DNA of 64,000 bases from Syngnathus acus (taxonomy: Eukaryota; Chordata; Actinopteri; Syngnathiformes; Syngnathidae). The stretch's first letter is position 1; each line of letters begins with the position of its first letter. The notes beneath the pieces are model-generated. The model did not search any database. It was not told the DNA's origin and saw only the letters and a program-made list of their open reading frames with translations. Positions 48,120 through 59,541 of this stretch are shown here, in pieces. The DNA lies in contig NC_051087.1 in assembly GCF_901709675.1 (NCBI RefSeq), positions 9,264,884 through 9,328,883 on the forward strand, given 5' to 3'. The position numbers and the translations under genes are program-made.

Positions 48120-48470
48120 AACAGTCACGACTGTGGGCCGGTGCAGCGCTGACTCTGCACAAAGTAAAACAGACGCCCCCTTCGCACTCCCCTTACTCCA
48201 CGCGTGTGTGGTATTGGTGTGTGTCGGTGAGTGAGGTGGGGAAAGGCAGTGGGTGAGCTTCCTATGCGGATTTTACAATTGACTCCCCGCCCGGCTTCCA
48301 CGCACCAAAACCGTGATTTAGACAGTCCGGGGGGGTCTTCACCTGGGTCGGCATTTGTTATCAACGCTGCGTGTTTCACTGTGGTCACGAGGCAAGGGAG
48401 GACATCATCTTGGACCTGCAAGGGGGAGAGGCAGTGCGGCGAGGGAATGAGCAATGGGAAAGGTAACCGG
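48120..48470 (+). promoter_or_regulatory. GC-rich region, possible epn3 promoter or non-coding first exon
   Basis: A G+C-rich, CpG-containing stretch in AT-rich surroundings, 2 kb upstream of the epn3 start codon. It ends with a donor-like AAAG|GTAACC at about 48,462. Epsin genes have non-coding 5' exons, and an acceptor at 50,409 opens the exon with the ATG, so this is a candidate partner. No homology evidence. Confidence 0.35.
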
Positions 48471-50409
48471 AATGAGATTGATTGATTTGTGCTATCGGGT
48501 TCATTTATTTGCGAATATCATACGTGAATTTTTTTATTTACATATTACATTACGCATAGTCGCTAACATTGGGAGTAAAGGTGTTTGTATGAGGGGGCGT
48601 GTGTTATGTACGTGAGGAGGTGGTGAGGGGGCGCCCTGAGCATGCTCACGCATGATGAAGACCTACTATGGACGCCCTCGGCAGTCGCCACCTGAAATAT
48701 GCAGTAAAGAGCTTCTGCTTTATACACGCGGCTCGCCGTGCAACGTGGTGACGTAGGCATCAGTTCCTTCATGGACTTCATCATGCAAAATGGGCTGTGG
48801 CAAGGATGTTTGTACAGTCACATGTAAAGGTCACTGGAAGACTTAAGAAAAAAAACATGCTACCAATAATGGTTTTGGTTGAGCTTGCTATGACTATTTT
48901 TCATGTAGATCAGCCTTTCCCAAACTTCAGGCATTGTCAGGTATGCAGGCTGAAATTGATTAAATATAAGCTACAGTGTATCGACCATCAAGCAGGGGCA
49001 ACTTCCACAGAAAGGATAATTGACGATCCAATTGGCTGGTGAACTGTCCATGGTACCCCACTTCTTGCCCAAAGTCAACTGGGATAGACACCTGTTACCT
49101 GTGACCACACCATAAAGACAAGCAATATTGAACATGATGGAAGAATTGTTTTGTATTCTGCAGTGATGTTAAACTGCATTGCATCATACTGATGGCTATT
49201 CATAACAATTGGCTTACCCTATGAGAAGGCAAAACATTAAACATCATTATCATCACATACTCTATGATGCAATTCAGTTTCAATACAAGCATTGTTACAA
49301 GCATGTGAGCATTTGTGTCACCCTGGGTGAATGTGACTAATGTACACAATGTGATTAACTGGTGACCATAGGAGGATGTAGTGTACCTTTTACATAAACT
49401 CAAGTGGAATAGGCTCCAGCTTCTGCAGGAACAGGATAAGTGTGGATGGATGGATAATGCTAGTTTTGCTGATGTTATAGCAATCCAAGATGTTTTTAAG
49501 GGAGTCCATCTTCCCAAGAGGAACGAAATTCAGTTATTTGGGGAAACCTAATGGTAAATGAGTCGGATGAGAATGCTCCAGGTTTTCCAACAGGCATTTA
49601 AGGTAACCTTGACCAAGGTATCTAATCTAACTCAGTTGGTGTTGTGACTGCTGCAAAACCCAAACAGTGCTCCACTTTGTCACTCATCATGTCAGCACTA
49701 TTGAGTGAACAGTGTTGACGACTGTCATGAGCCGCTATGTCCAATCTTGAATAGTACATGTAAAATAAATACAATATAATCAAAACCGATATTAATTGTT
49801 GTGCATCGAGTCTACAAAGTGCTAACTGCAATGCCTATTAAGCACTGTCGGTGATGCCAAGGCGGATTTAGCAGAAAGTTGATCCTTGCGGTAGCCGTGC
49901 CCTTCAGTGCTTTGCGTTTATGTATAAACAATGAGACCACTAAAACTGCCCTCCAAAAGAGGACTGACTTAGTTAGGTTCAGGAGGATAAGTAGACTCAC
50001 ATTCTCTTCACGGGAGCCCCTCATAATCAGTTCCCTTGTTCCTGCCTTCATCATTTTCGTAGAGAAAAAAAATATGCTGTGCACTGACCTCAATAAGCTA
50101 AGCTATGAAGAAGCTTCATCAGACACCTGATTGCCAGTGCTTCTGACCTACTTCCTCCTGAGTGTGCACCAAATGTGAGCCACTCATTCACTTACTACTA
50201 CCATCAATTATTATTCCCATTGCTTTTTGAGAATAACCTGACCAATTCCACACACGTGGGGATGCTGTGTAAAAACAAATAAAAAATCTGACCTGAAATC
50301 TATATTTGACTGAATATAATCTACAGAAAAAAACTCCTACACCAAGTCTCCTGATAAAGAAGCATTTATTTGCCCTAGTTGCTTCTTCAGTCCCTTTTCT
50401 CTTTTTCAG
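48471..50409. other. Presumed epn3 5' intron or intergenic DNA
   Basis: Contains only short open frames without family signatures. A trace of the SINE tail (GGCTCCAGC, then GGATGGATGGAT) lies at about 49,411-49,458. Confidence 0.45.
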
Positions 50410-53400
50410 CTTCACCTGTTGAAGGCCTGCTCTTCACTTACGATCACTCTGACTCCTCCATCACCTGTCAACATGACAACCTCAGCCCTGCGTAGGCAGG
50501 TGAAGAACATAGTTCACAACTATTCCGAAGCGGAGATTAAGGTACTGTGTGATCATTGTGTGTCAGTGATGGGTGATGGAGGATGAATAAAAAAAGTGAC
50601 CGTTACGCTTCAGAGCAAAGTGCTAGTCATTGTTCTTGTCTTGTCTGTAGGTTCGTGAGGCAACCTCTAATGATCCATGGGGGCCGCCATCGTCTCTCAT
50701 GTCAGAGATTGCTGATTTGACATTTAATGTGGTGGCTTTTGCTGAAGTCATGGGCATGGTGTGGAAGCGCCTCAATGACAGTGGCAAGAACTGGAGACAT
50801 GTCTACAAGGTGAAAGACACAGCTAACTTGCCTGTGTTACACTTTACGGATAGGTGCAGCTGATATTTTGGTCGCCCACCTAGCAACACGAGGGCAGGAA
50901 AACACTACACCCCTCAAAACTGAGTGTCGCTATCTATGTAAAAGCTGAGTTTTTGATTTAACCCTCATATCGGATCATTTTTCTCAGTGTAAGGAGTAAG
51001 TGAGCTCCAAGCTTGTGTTTTGCTTCTATATCAATATAGTGAAGGTGTAATGACATTGAGCAGTGTGTATTTTGACTTCAGTCCCTGACCCTATTGGACT
51101 ACCTACTGAAGACGGGATCAGAGAGAGTGGCTCAACAGTGTCGAGAGAATGCATTCACTATTCAGGTACGGCACAGCAACTACAGAAATACTAACACAGA
51201 TCGTACTGTATGTTGACAATTTAAAACAACCTGCAAAAAGTTAATGACAGCATTAATACATATAAAAAGTTATTTCTAAGAATGTTTCTAAATATTTATT
51301 TTTTGATTGTTTTTACAATCGTGCCTTACAGTTTTAAATCATCACGGAATTTTTTTAAGTAGGACCCCAATTATGGCGATATCATGAACCCATTGAAAAT
51401 CCATCTACTGCAACCATGTACAAATAAACCAGAGGATTGTCTTTTTCTTGGTCCAGACGCTTCGTGATTTTCAATATGTTGACCGTGATGGCAGAGACCA
51501 AGGGGCCAACGTCCGAGAAAAATCGCGCCAACTGGTGTGTCTTCTCCGGGATGAAGACCGTCTTCGTCAAGAGAGAACTCAAGCTCTGAAGACTAAAGAG
51601 CGAATGGCCGGTGGAGCGGGTAGTGGCGGAGGGGCCATGTATGGAGGAATACCCTCATCCTATCACCCGGGCAGGCGGACTAGCCAGCCCAGCATGGCTG
51701 CACTCTATGGGGAAGAGTTAAGCCGCTCCAGAGGTTCTCCATCCTCCTTCAACTGTGAGCGTTCAGTCGATTCATTACACTGCGTTGGGGTTTTTACGAC
51801 ATTAGGTCAGCATCACACTGCCTTTGCTGTCCCAGAGCTTCTGCTATTGCACACACACATATTTGCTGTGGCCTTACACCAACACACACACCCATACATA
51901 TCACATTGGCACCCCTCCTTATTGTCCCTCAGCAGCCTCATCTTCATCTCCTCGAGATGCCTCTGAGCTGGAACAGGCTCGACCACAAACCACTGGGGAA
52001 GAAGAGCTTCAGCTCCAGCTGGCTTTAGCCATGAGCAGAGAAGAGAATCAGAAGGTACAACAACAGTACACTTACTCCAGATGGTGCATTAGCTATCATT
52101 GATCAGTTCAGTTATGCTATACATTTTTTTCCAAATGGACCACACTTTATCTTTGCCAACCAATTTTATATACTTAAAAAAATATTGTACTGTATTGCAT
52201 TAATCTGTTCCTCTCCCTAACAGAATCTCGGTAACATACATTTTACTAAAAAAAAAAATCCCTTAGCTACCATTGTGATTCAAAATCAGCCTACGTGATA
52301 TCAGCAAAAATAATTGCCGACACATTCCCGAGTTAACGTCATGTATCTTTCACAAAGAATCTGATGTGCTCACTGATGATGTCAAAGATGCCAACCCTGC
52401 AGGAGCGGCGCTGTCGCCAAGGAGACGTGTCTGTCCTGCAGAAGGTCGTGATTGAGAGCAGGAGAGCCAGCCAGTCAGGGACACAGGAGGTGAGTAAGAA
52501 AACGTTTGTGCATGCTTTTCGTGTGGGGGCGTATATTCTCTCTATGATTGTGCGCTAGCATATTTGTTCACTTGTGTGGACTTGGGTGGTAGAGAGTGAT
52601 ACGAAGCAAAAAGACATACATCAGCATAATGAGAGTGAAAGGTGGGAGAGGTGAAAGAGGTGCAGCTGAATGATAACACGTTTGTCTTGTCTAACCTTGA
52701 GCACAACGTGACATTAACCGCAACACGATCTCCTTATCTGGTTGCACAGAAGCCCCTATTATCATTGGCCGGTTGGTTGGCAGGCCAATTAAAGTTGCTT
52801 ACTGATGTATACAATAGTTTATATGCATCCTTCTGTCATTCACATGCATGTACATAAATACTGTACATTAATTTACATATCTTAGTATGATTCTGAAATT
52901 GCAAGACTAACCCATCATATTTGCATTTTAATACCACTTTACATTTCCATAATTGATTATTTTGTTTGAAAGTGGCAGGAAGAATATGGTGAATAAATGA
53001 AGGTGTGTTTGAATCACTGCATGAGGAAACACCCACACAGGTTTGAAGCTTAGTGTTGCCACATGCCTTAAAACACCCTGTTGGGGAAACTGCAGTGCAG
53101 TAGAGGTGTTTGTTTTAACACAGCACTTTCCAAGTCTCTTAATGAAGTAAGTGAGGAATGCGTCGCTCCTTTGTCCCTCGGCTTGTACTGCTGCAAACAT
53201 CATTACGCTGTCTCTTCATGAGGGAATGCCCAATTTTCCCTCGATAAACAATCAATCGTTGGGGCTTCCAGTAACAAAGTCACCTTATGTGCTCATCTGC
53301 CTCCTCACTGCAGATGCTTGCCTTTCTATTTGACTGCTCCATAATAGAAAGTTTTAATTGCAGTTGGATTCCAATTCAAACGCAAGTGTGGTTGTCCTTA

Positions 53401-55325
53401 CGTCTTTGTATTTGATTTGAATGCAGGATTTGAGTATTGAAGGGTTATAATTGATCATCTCAAATGTCATTCCATTTATTGACTCTAAGCCAGCCAGTAG
53501 GCTAGAGTCAGCACGAAATACAACAAATAAAAAATATTTAGATTTATAATAAATAATTTATTATTATTATGAATATTTGATGAGATGATGAAGACGATCC
53601 TACTTCTCCCAGTTTGTCATCTTAACTTTGTGATGGTCTTTAATAGAGATGTCCAATATTTGTTTCTCAAAAAGCCTTATTGTCATCTGACCTGATCATG
53701 CAGCCTTGTATGCAAAATTGTTATCGGGATCAAATTCAACTTGACAATTTATTGCTATTGAAGCATATAATGAATCATAAATTATTAAATCAGCATGACT
53801 CGGACGTTTTTTAAAATATTGTTTGTTGATCAATTCTCATTTTGTACTGTGTTTATCGCTGCACTAAAAGCAAACCAACATGCAGAATTGCAGTAACTAC
53901 ATTTTGCATATATTCTCTTCATGGATTAAAAGCATTTTAGGCATGCACAGAAACTACAAATCATCAAACATTGTGCACAAGTCTATAAAAACAATTCTAT
54001 TATATGATATATCCATACTATTTTATTTCTTCTATAGTCGACAATGCTGGACCTTGTAGACGTCTTTGGTGCATCCTCTGAAAGGCCACCTCCGCCTGGT
54101 GACCCCTGGGACGCTGCCCGGCCTTCCTGTAACATCACTTCTGACCCTTGGGATTCTGTAGGTGAGTGTCCTGTCATGTTCACACAACAGTGGGAGAGAA
54201 AAGGGATCATGTTTCAAACATCACTACACACGAAGCTTGCTTTCTCCATCTTCACAGCCGTCCCATCCTCGAACGCTGCTAATCCATGGGCCCCTTGGGC
54301 CGACTCGTGCAGAGAGCCATGGGAGGCGGTGCCCACCTGCAACCCTCCAGTCAATCACACGTGGGAAAGATCAAACGAGCACGGTAATTTCCAGAATCAC
54401 TGGCTCGTTTGCTTAACTTTCTTTTTATTTGTTCTAATATCAAAGTGTATTTCATCAATGAAACATGGTTCATGCAGAGAGTGATGGGACATATATGGAG
54501 AGTCCACATGAAACGGAGAAGCCTCAGCAGGATGTTCCTCAATTGTCTTCTTCTCAGCCAGAGAGTCAAACAGGTAAAACAAGTCACAAATGTACAGTTT
54601 GTGTCGTATACAAATTCATCAAGTGTAGTATTTACTCTCTATTGCAATTCCACAATGACTAATCTCTGTGCAGATTCTGAAGTACGTGAGACTGAAGACA
54701 TGTTCTGTGGAGCAGCAGATGATCCATTCAGAAATGAAGCTCCGGTGAAACCTCAGCTCAATGGTCGGGACTCAGACAGTCCAGAGATGATGGATCCGTC
54801 TCGACTCGCACCGCCTGTAAGCACTACGCCACGTATGTGTCAGACCCCTGAAGCCTTTCTTGGACCTACGGGGGCCTCATTGGTCAATTTGGACACACTG
54901 ATACCCCCAACTCCGCCAAGCAAGGCGCACAACAACCCCTTCCTCTCAGGTAGGAGCTTCGAGCGAACTTATGAGAACAGAATCTAAGTTTTAGATTTCT
55001 AACCAGTGAAATGCCCCCACTCGCAGGTCTGAGCAGTCCATCTCCTACCAACCCCTTCCACTGTGACCAGCCTCGCCTTACCCTCAACCAAATGCGCCCA
55101 TCCTCGACATCTCCGCTGCCCCCGCACATGCTGTCCTACAGTCCGTCACTTCCACTACCTCTCCTTCACAGAGGGTCAACTCTTCCCTCTTCGCAGACCC
55201 AGCCTCCCGCCAGACTTATGGACCTTCCCTCCAACCTTCTCCAACCAATGCTCCCCCTCTCTTCGCAGCCCATGGCTAACATTCAATCCCAAGCACAGAC
55301 ACAGAACCACAACCCGTTCCTCTGA
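50410..55325 (+). CDS. epn3: Epsin-3, complete (11 coding exons)
   Basis: A clathrin-mediated endocytosis adaptor that bends PI(4,5)P2 membranes and binds ubiquitinated cargo. 5' UTR 50410-50472; coding exons 50473-50541, 50651-50809, 51082-51165, 51457-51754, 51933-52054, 52403-52489, 54038-54161, 54258-54383, 54478-54573, 54674-54949, 55027-55325. Sum 1740 nt, 579 residues; human EPN3 is 632. The ENTH domain is at about 1-150 (MTTSALRRQVKNIVHNYSEA, SNDPWGPPSSLMSEIADLT, LLDYLLKTGSERV). The first ubiquitin-interacting motif is EEELQLQLALAMSREE; the second is degenerate (QGDVSVLQKVVIESRR). AP2 and clathrin binding region: GDPWD, SDPWD, NPWAPW, EPWEA and DDPF. EH-domain ligands: NPFLS, NPFHC and the terminal NPFL. 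The block TPEAFLGPTGASLVNLDTL matches EPN3 better than EPN1/2 (TPESFLGPSASSLVNLDSL in human EPN3). The gene follows mycbpap, as in human. Confidence 0.96.
52490..54037. other. epn3 intron
   Basis: The largest internal epn3 intron, 1.5 kb, AT-rich, no repeat family recognised. Confidence 0.7.
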
Positions 55326-57120
55326 GACTTCATTTGCTTTTGCCATTTGCACACTCTGGACTATAACTTGAGCCGGAACCAGAGTCAAGATCTTATTAAA
55401 TGTCTGTGTGCACACATGAAATGGATCAAACATCGACTGGAAATTCAGCAAGCCTCATGATATTGCAGGAACGTTTTTGTCGAGGTATCTTCAAATCTAT
55501 ATTACAGTGCACTTCTGTCCCTGTCCATCTAATTTCATCAAAATGCTTATTGCAGCATTAATAATGCTATGGTTACAATAGCAAAACTGTCCATTGATAA
55601 ATTGTTCACTAATTTGACAGGTTGGGCTCTGTATTTTCATTCCTAGCACAAAGCGCTGTCTAACTGCACACAGGTGGCAATGTTTTGTTTTTTTTGTATT
55701 ATGCTTGATCACGCAAACAGAATAGGCTTTGTGCTAGCCAAAGCTAGCCAATAGGCTGGTGACTCCCAGCCAATCCGAGTGACTCCCTTTATGAATGCAT
55801 TAATTTCAGCAGAGGGAGGCACGCATCACAGAGAAAGGTGTGCACGTGGTCTACCTATATGAGGAAGGACTTTCTGGGGTGCAGACAGGCGATCGATCTC
55901 GGAAAGTATATTTACAGTTAAAGAAACCGCAAGAAGATCTCTTGAGGATGATGTACTGGGCTGCACAATATTTGTGCCGCGCAGTCAGAAGGATGCTAAT
56001 AGTAAAATAATTTTTAGATAATAAAAAAAAGTTTTAATGTGATCATGATTCCAGGTATAATTCGTTCAATTAATTTCTCTGATGATTCAGATTGTTCCAC
56101 ATCATATTTATGAATGTAATATCATGAAAGCCACCACACACGAAGCGCAAAATCTATCTGCCTGCGCCTCGGTCAAATAGGCTAAACCAAAATTACGTTA
56201 CACCACATGCGCTACTGTTTAGACCTGCTTTCAGGTAGTCTAAAATGAATTCTACTTTTTCTCACCAAATTGGCAGCTTCCCTTGGGAGGGGTAGTAGAA
56301 AATATCTTCAGTCTGCCGTAACGCAGGATTTATTTTCCTCCTGGGCTGAAGATGGGCTGACTCAATACATATGAGGGCATAGAAATGTGTTATAAATATC
56401 TTTTAGAACACCAAATAAAATGCTGGAATGCTTATTTAAAAATGATAACATAAATCAGGAAATATTTCACTGTGTAGTGATTGAATATGAGTTTCACTTT
56501 TGAATTGAATACTGAAATAAATTAGGTGTTCCTCATAATTTAGTGAGATGCACAAATAAATAAAAAGTCTGATACTGTCCAAATACTTCCAGAACCATAC
56601 CCGTTTTTGTTTTAGTACATGTTTACACGTGGACAAACGTGTTGGAAGCATAATAAAAGAAAACCCACATTAAAAATACCTTGGCACTAACATACGTTAT
56701 GACAAAAAAAAGTACTGAAATTTAATATTAAATTTAGTTTTTCTCGTTTTTATATATCTGTTATCTTGATGCTTCCTCGGTGGCCATGATAATAACAATT
56801 GCCTTATTGTGGACACAATACTTGATAGCAGCCAGAGCTCTTGACTCTCAACTTGCTATGCACCAAGTGGCCGTTAGATGGCAGAACTGATCCCATCTAC
56901 ATATTTCAAGCCTGAGCTGCTCATGATCAAGGTGGACTTTCCCTGTAGTGGGTTTTATCAGTGTGCCAATGAAGCCACACAGAGTAAACATACAGTAAAG
57001 CCCTCAATTATTTTGATCATAGCGTGTCCTCATTTTTGCTTATAGACATTTTTATCTACTGAATTAGGTTGTATCTCTGCAAGTAAAACTAGAAGTTACC
57101 TTAAAATTAAACATACAAAT
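55326..57120. other. epn3 3' UTR and downstream DNA
   Basis: The first part after the stop is transcribed 3' UTR by position. A canonical AATAAA occurs at about 56,412, but its use is uncertain. No further gene is recognised. Confidence 0.45.
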
Positions 57121-57124
57121 ATGT

Positions 57125-57390
57125 ACATGGGTTTCATATCTGGTTCTCTCCTTCCTGTGTATGGTTTGTAAGTTCTCCTCTTTCTTGCATGTTTTTTTTT
57201 TTCAGGTCCGCCAGCTTCCTCCCTCATTCTAAGAAAATGTTTCCTAGCTTAATCAAAGACTAAAATTGCCTGGAGGTGTGAATACTTGATTGTCTGCATA
57301 TGTCCCGCGACTGACTGGCAACCAGTTACGATGGACCCCATCTCTGCATTTTACATTAAATTGCTTGGGATAAGTTCCACGGTAAAAAAA
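57125..57390 (+). mobile_element. tRNA-derived SINE, highly degraded
   Basis: It retains CTCCTTCCTGTGTATGGTTT, TTGTAAGTTCTCC, GTCTGCATATGTCCCGCGAC, TGACTGGCAACCAGTTA and TGGGATAAGTTCCA in the order of the 42117 SINE. The head is lost or unrecognisable. Plus orientation. Confidence 0.7.
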
Positions 57391-58696
57391 AATTTGATTT
57401 CTGCAGAATGAACTGCTGATATGCAAGAGATGACTGTATTACTCAGTGTCGTTTCTAAAACAGTGAGCTTAATCGCTTCAGTGTTTTGTAGCTCACTCGA
57501 GTCACGCTTTTAAATGATATTTCAAAGTAAATTGCGTAAATAATACATCACTGCACGGCAACGAGACCAAGAAACCATGTTCCAGGAAATACTGAAAGCA
57601 ACCTCATGACCTTCACTTTTCAGTAGGTTTTTCTTTTAAAGACTTCATCAAGTGTTAGTATAGAAAGTTCCTTTTTATGTCCCTTCAAAATATACAGTAT
57701 TCATTCACCAATGTCATCTTGCTAAATAACTCTGCATGTGGTCTTGCACACTCCTTAATAAGGAGGGATACTGTACCTTCTATGATTAAGTTACAAGTCC
57801 ATGTTCACTTTTCCAAACATCTGGTTCTGTCTAAATAGAATTTTTTTTAAAAATCAGGTGCAGTCTGAACTCAACCTCAACCGCTGCAGCCTCGACCTTC
57901 AGATATTTCTAGGTTAAGTGCATACAAAAGTACTGTATCATGTTCGTTTGATGCAAAGCGTGACCTGTACAGACGGCAAGGAATGATTGAGCAAAAAAAC
58001 TTGTAAGCGCTGGTGCCAAATATTGTGAATTTCTGTAAAGTTACTACACACTACATTGATTAGTGAGTGAGGAGTATGTGCCACGACTATAATTGGTTCA
58101 GGACCCCAAATGGAACTCTTGAGACTAATATATGAATGATATTTTACTTAATATATTAGCATAGTAGCTCTGCCTGCTTCTGTCAATCTCCATTTGTTCA
58201 AATTAAACATCTGGTTTGCCTTTCTTGTCAAGGACCAATTTCTAATGGTTTGTCTGGAGTTGCTGTGATTCGAAGGCCAAGATGTAGTCCAACCGAGCCA
58301 AAAGTTCTCATGATTACACTTATCATGCACTCAAGCATGACACTATATTTCCTAAGCTTGGCTTCAGTCTTTTCTCCCCTGGAGTTGTTGTTCCTGGCCT
58401 GCAATAAGATGACCCATCAAGTTTAAAGCTGATAAAGGTCAGTGTGATCAATGTGGAAACAATTAGCCTGGCAAAGACTAATGAGATGAACTACATGAAG
58501 TACATAGAGAGCTTCTGTAGTCAAGTTCACTTCAAAACTGTATCCTGTCTTAAATTGTGCCCTGATTGGGGTGGATTGAGCATCTATGCAGATGTGGAGT
58601 AAAATGTTAAAAGAACACACATGGGAAGAAATATGGAGGGATGTACAGGCTTCTGTGTTCAATGTTTTTTTTTTATTACATTTGTTCAGTTGTTCT

Positions 58697-58955
58697 TGGG
58701 TTAGCAGGGTGGCATCACATCCGCCTTACAGTTCTGAGGTTTGGGTTTGAATCTCAGCTCAAGCTTTCCTATGTGGGGTTTGTATGTTCTCTCCATACTT
58801 ATGTGGCTTCCTCCTGCAGCACCAAAACATGTGGTACCTGTTAGGTTAATTATAGACTCCAAATCATCCATTGGACTGGATGTGAGCATGAATGATGGTT
58901 TGTCTACATGTGCCCTTGGACTGACTGGCAACTTCTACCGGGTGTACCTTTTGAG
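58697..58955 (+). mobile_element. tRNA-derived SINE, degraded, 3' truncated
   Basis: It starts GGGTTAGCAGGGTGGCATCA, has CATCCGCCTTACAGTTCTGA and TATGTGGGGTTTGTATGTTC, and continues to TGACTGGCAACTTCTACCGG before homology stops. Plus orientation. Confidence 0.75.
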
Positions 58956-59541
58956 CTAACTGTTGCATACTCAGGCAACATTTAAAAAAATTAAAAGCAC
59001 ATTTGTTTAGGGCGGCATTCTATAAAAACTAGATCATTTTTATTTGTTCTTTTTTACATAGCTTGTTAAAAAAAAAAAATCCTTGTATTAACTGTGAAAC
59101 GTTATAATTCTGTTTGCCCAATATCACATTTGACTATTCTTTGGATAACAAAAAACAAAATAACAGTTTAGAAAGCACATTGGTACTTTTTAAATTGATT
59201 TGGTAACAGTACGTTGACACCGACTTTAACACTTTGCAATTTGGCTAACGATACGTATGACTATAGTGAAGAACTCTGAGTACTGTGACGTCTCCACATT
59301 TTATGATTGACAATAGTATCCGCGAATCCAATGTCGTTGTTCGTCTACGCGTAACCAATCAGAGAATGAGTTGGATTGTTGACGGAAATCATAGCGGAGC
59401 GCACACGCGAATGAGCTACCCACGTAAAGAATACCCCATAAACTGCCAGTACTTAAAATAAACTTATGATCAAAGTGGTTCGATGAGTGAATAGCTTCTA
59501 TACAGAAATATTAGCCCGTGATTGTCCGTTTTCACATTGAG

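Noticed and set aside
48125-48454. A 109-residue minus-strand frame in the GC-rich region
   Set aside because: No domain, low complexity, and explained by composition; the region is better read as promoter DNA.
52364-52402. Epsin exon starting at 52,358 with NLMCSLMMSKMPTLQ
   Set aside because: The acceptor at 52,402 (CCAACCCTGCAG) keeps phase and starts directly at the residues that align with the epsin family.
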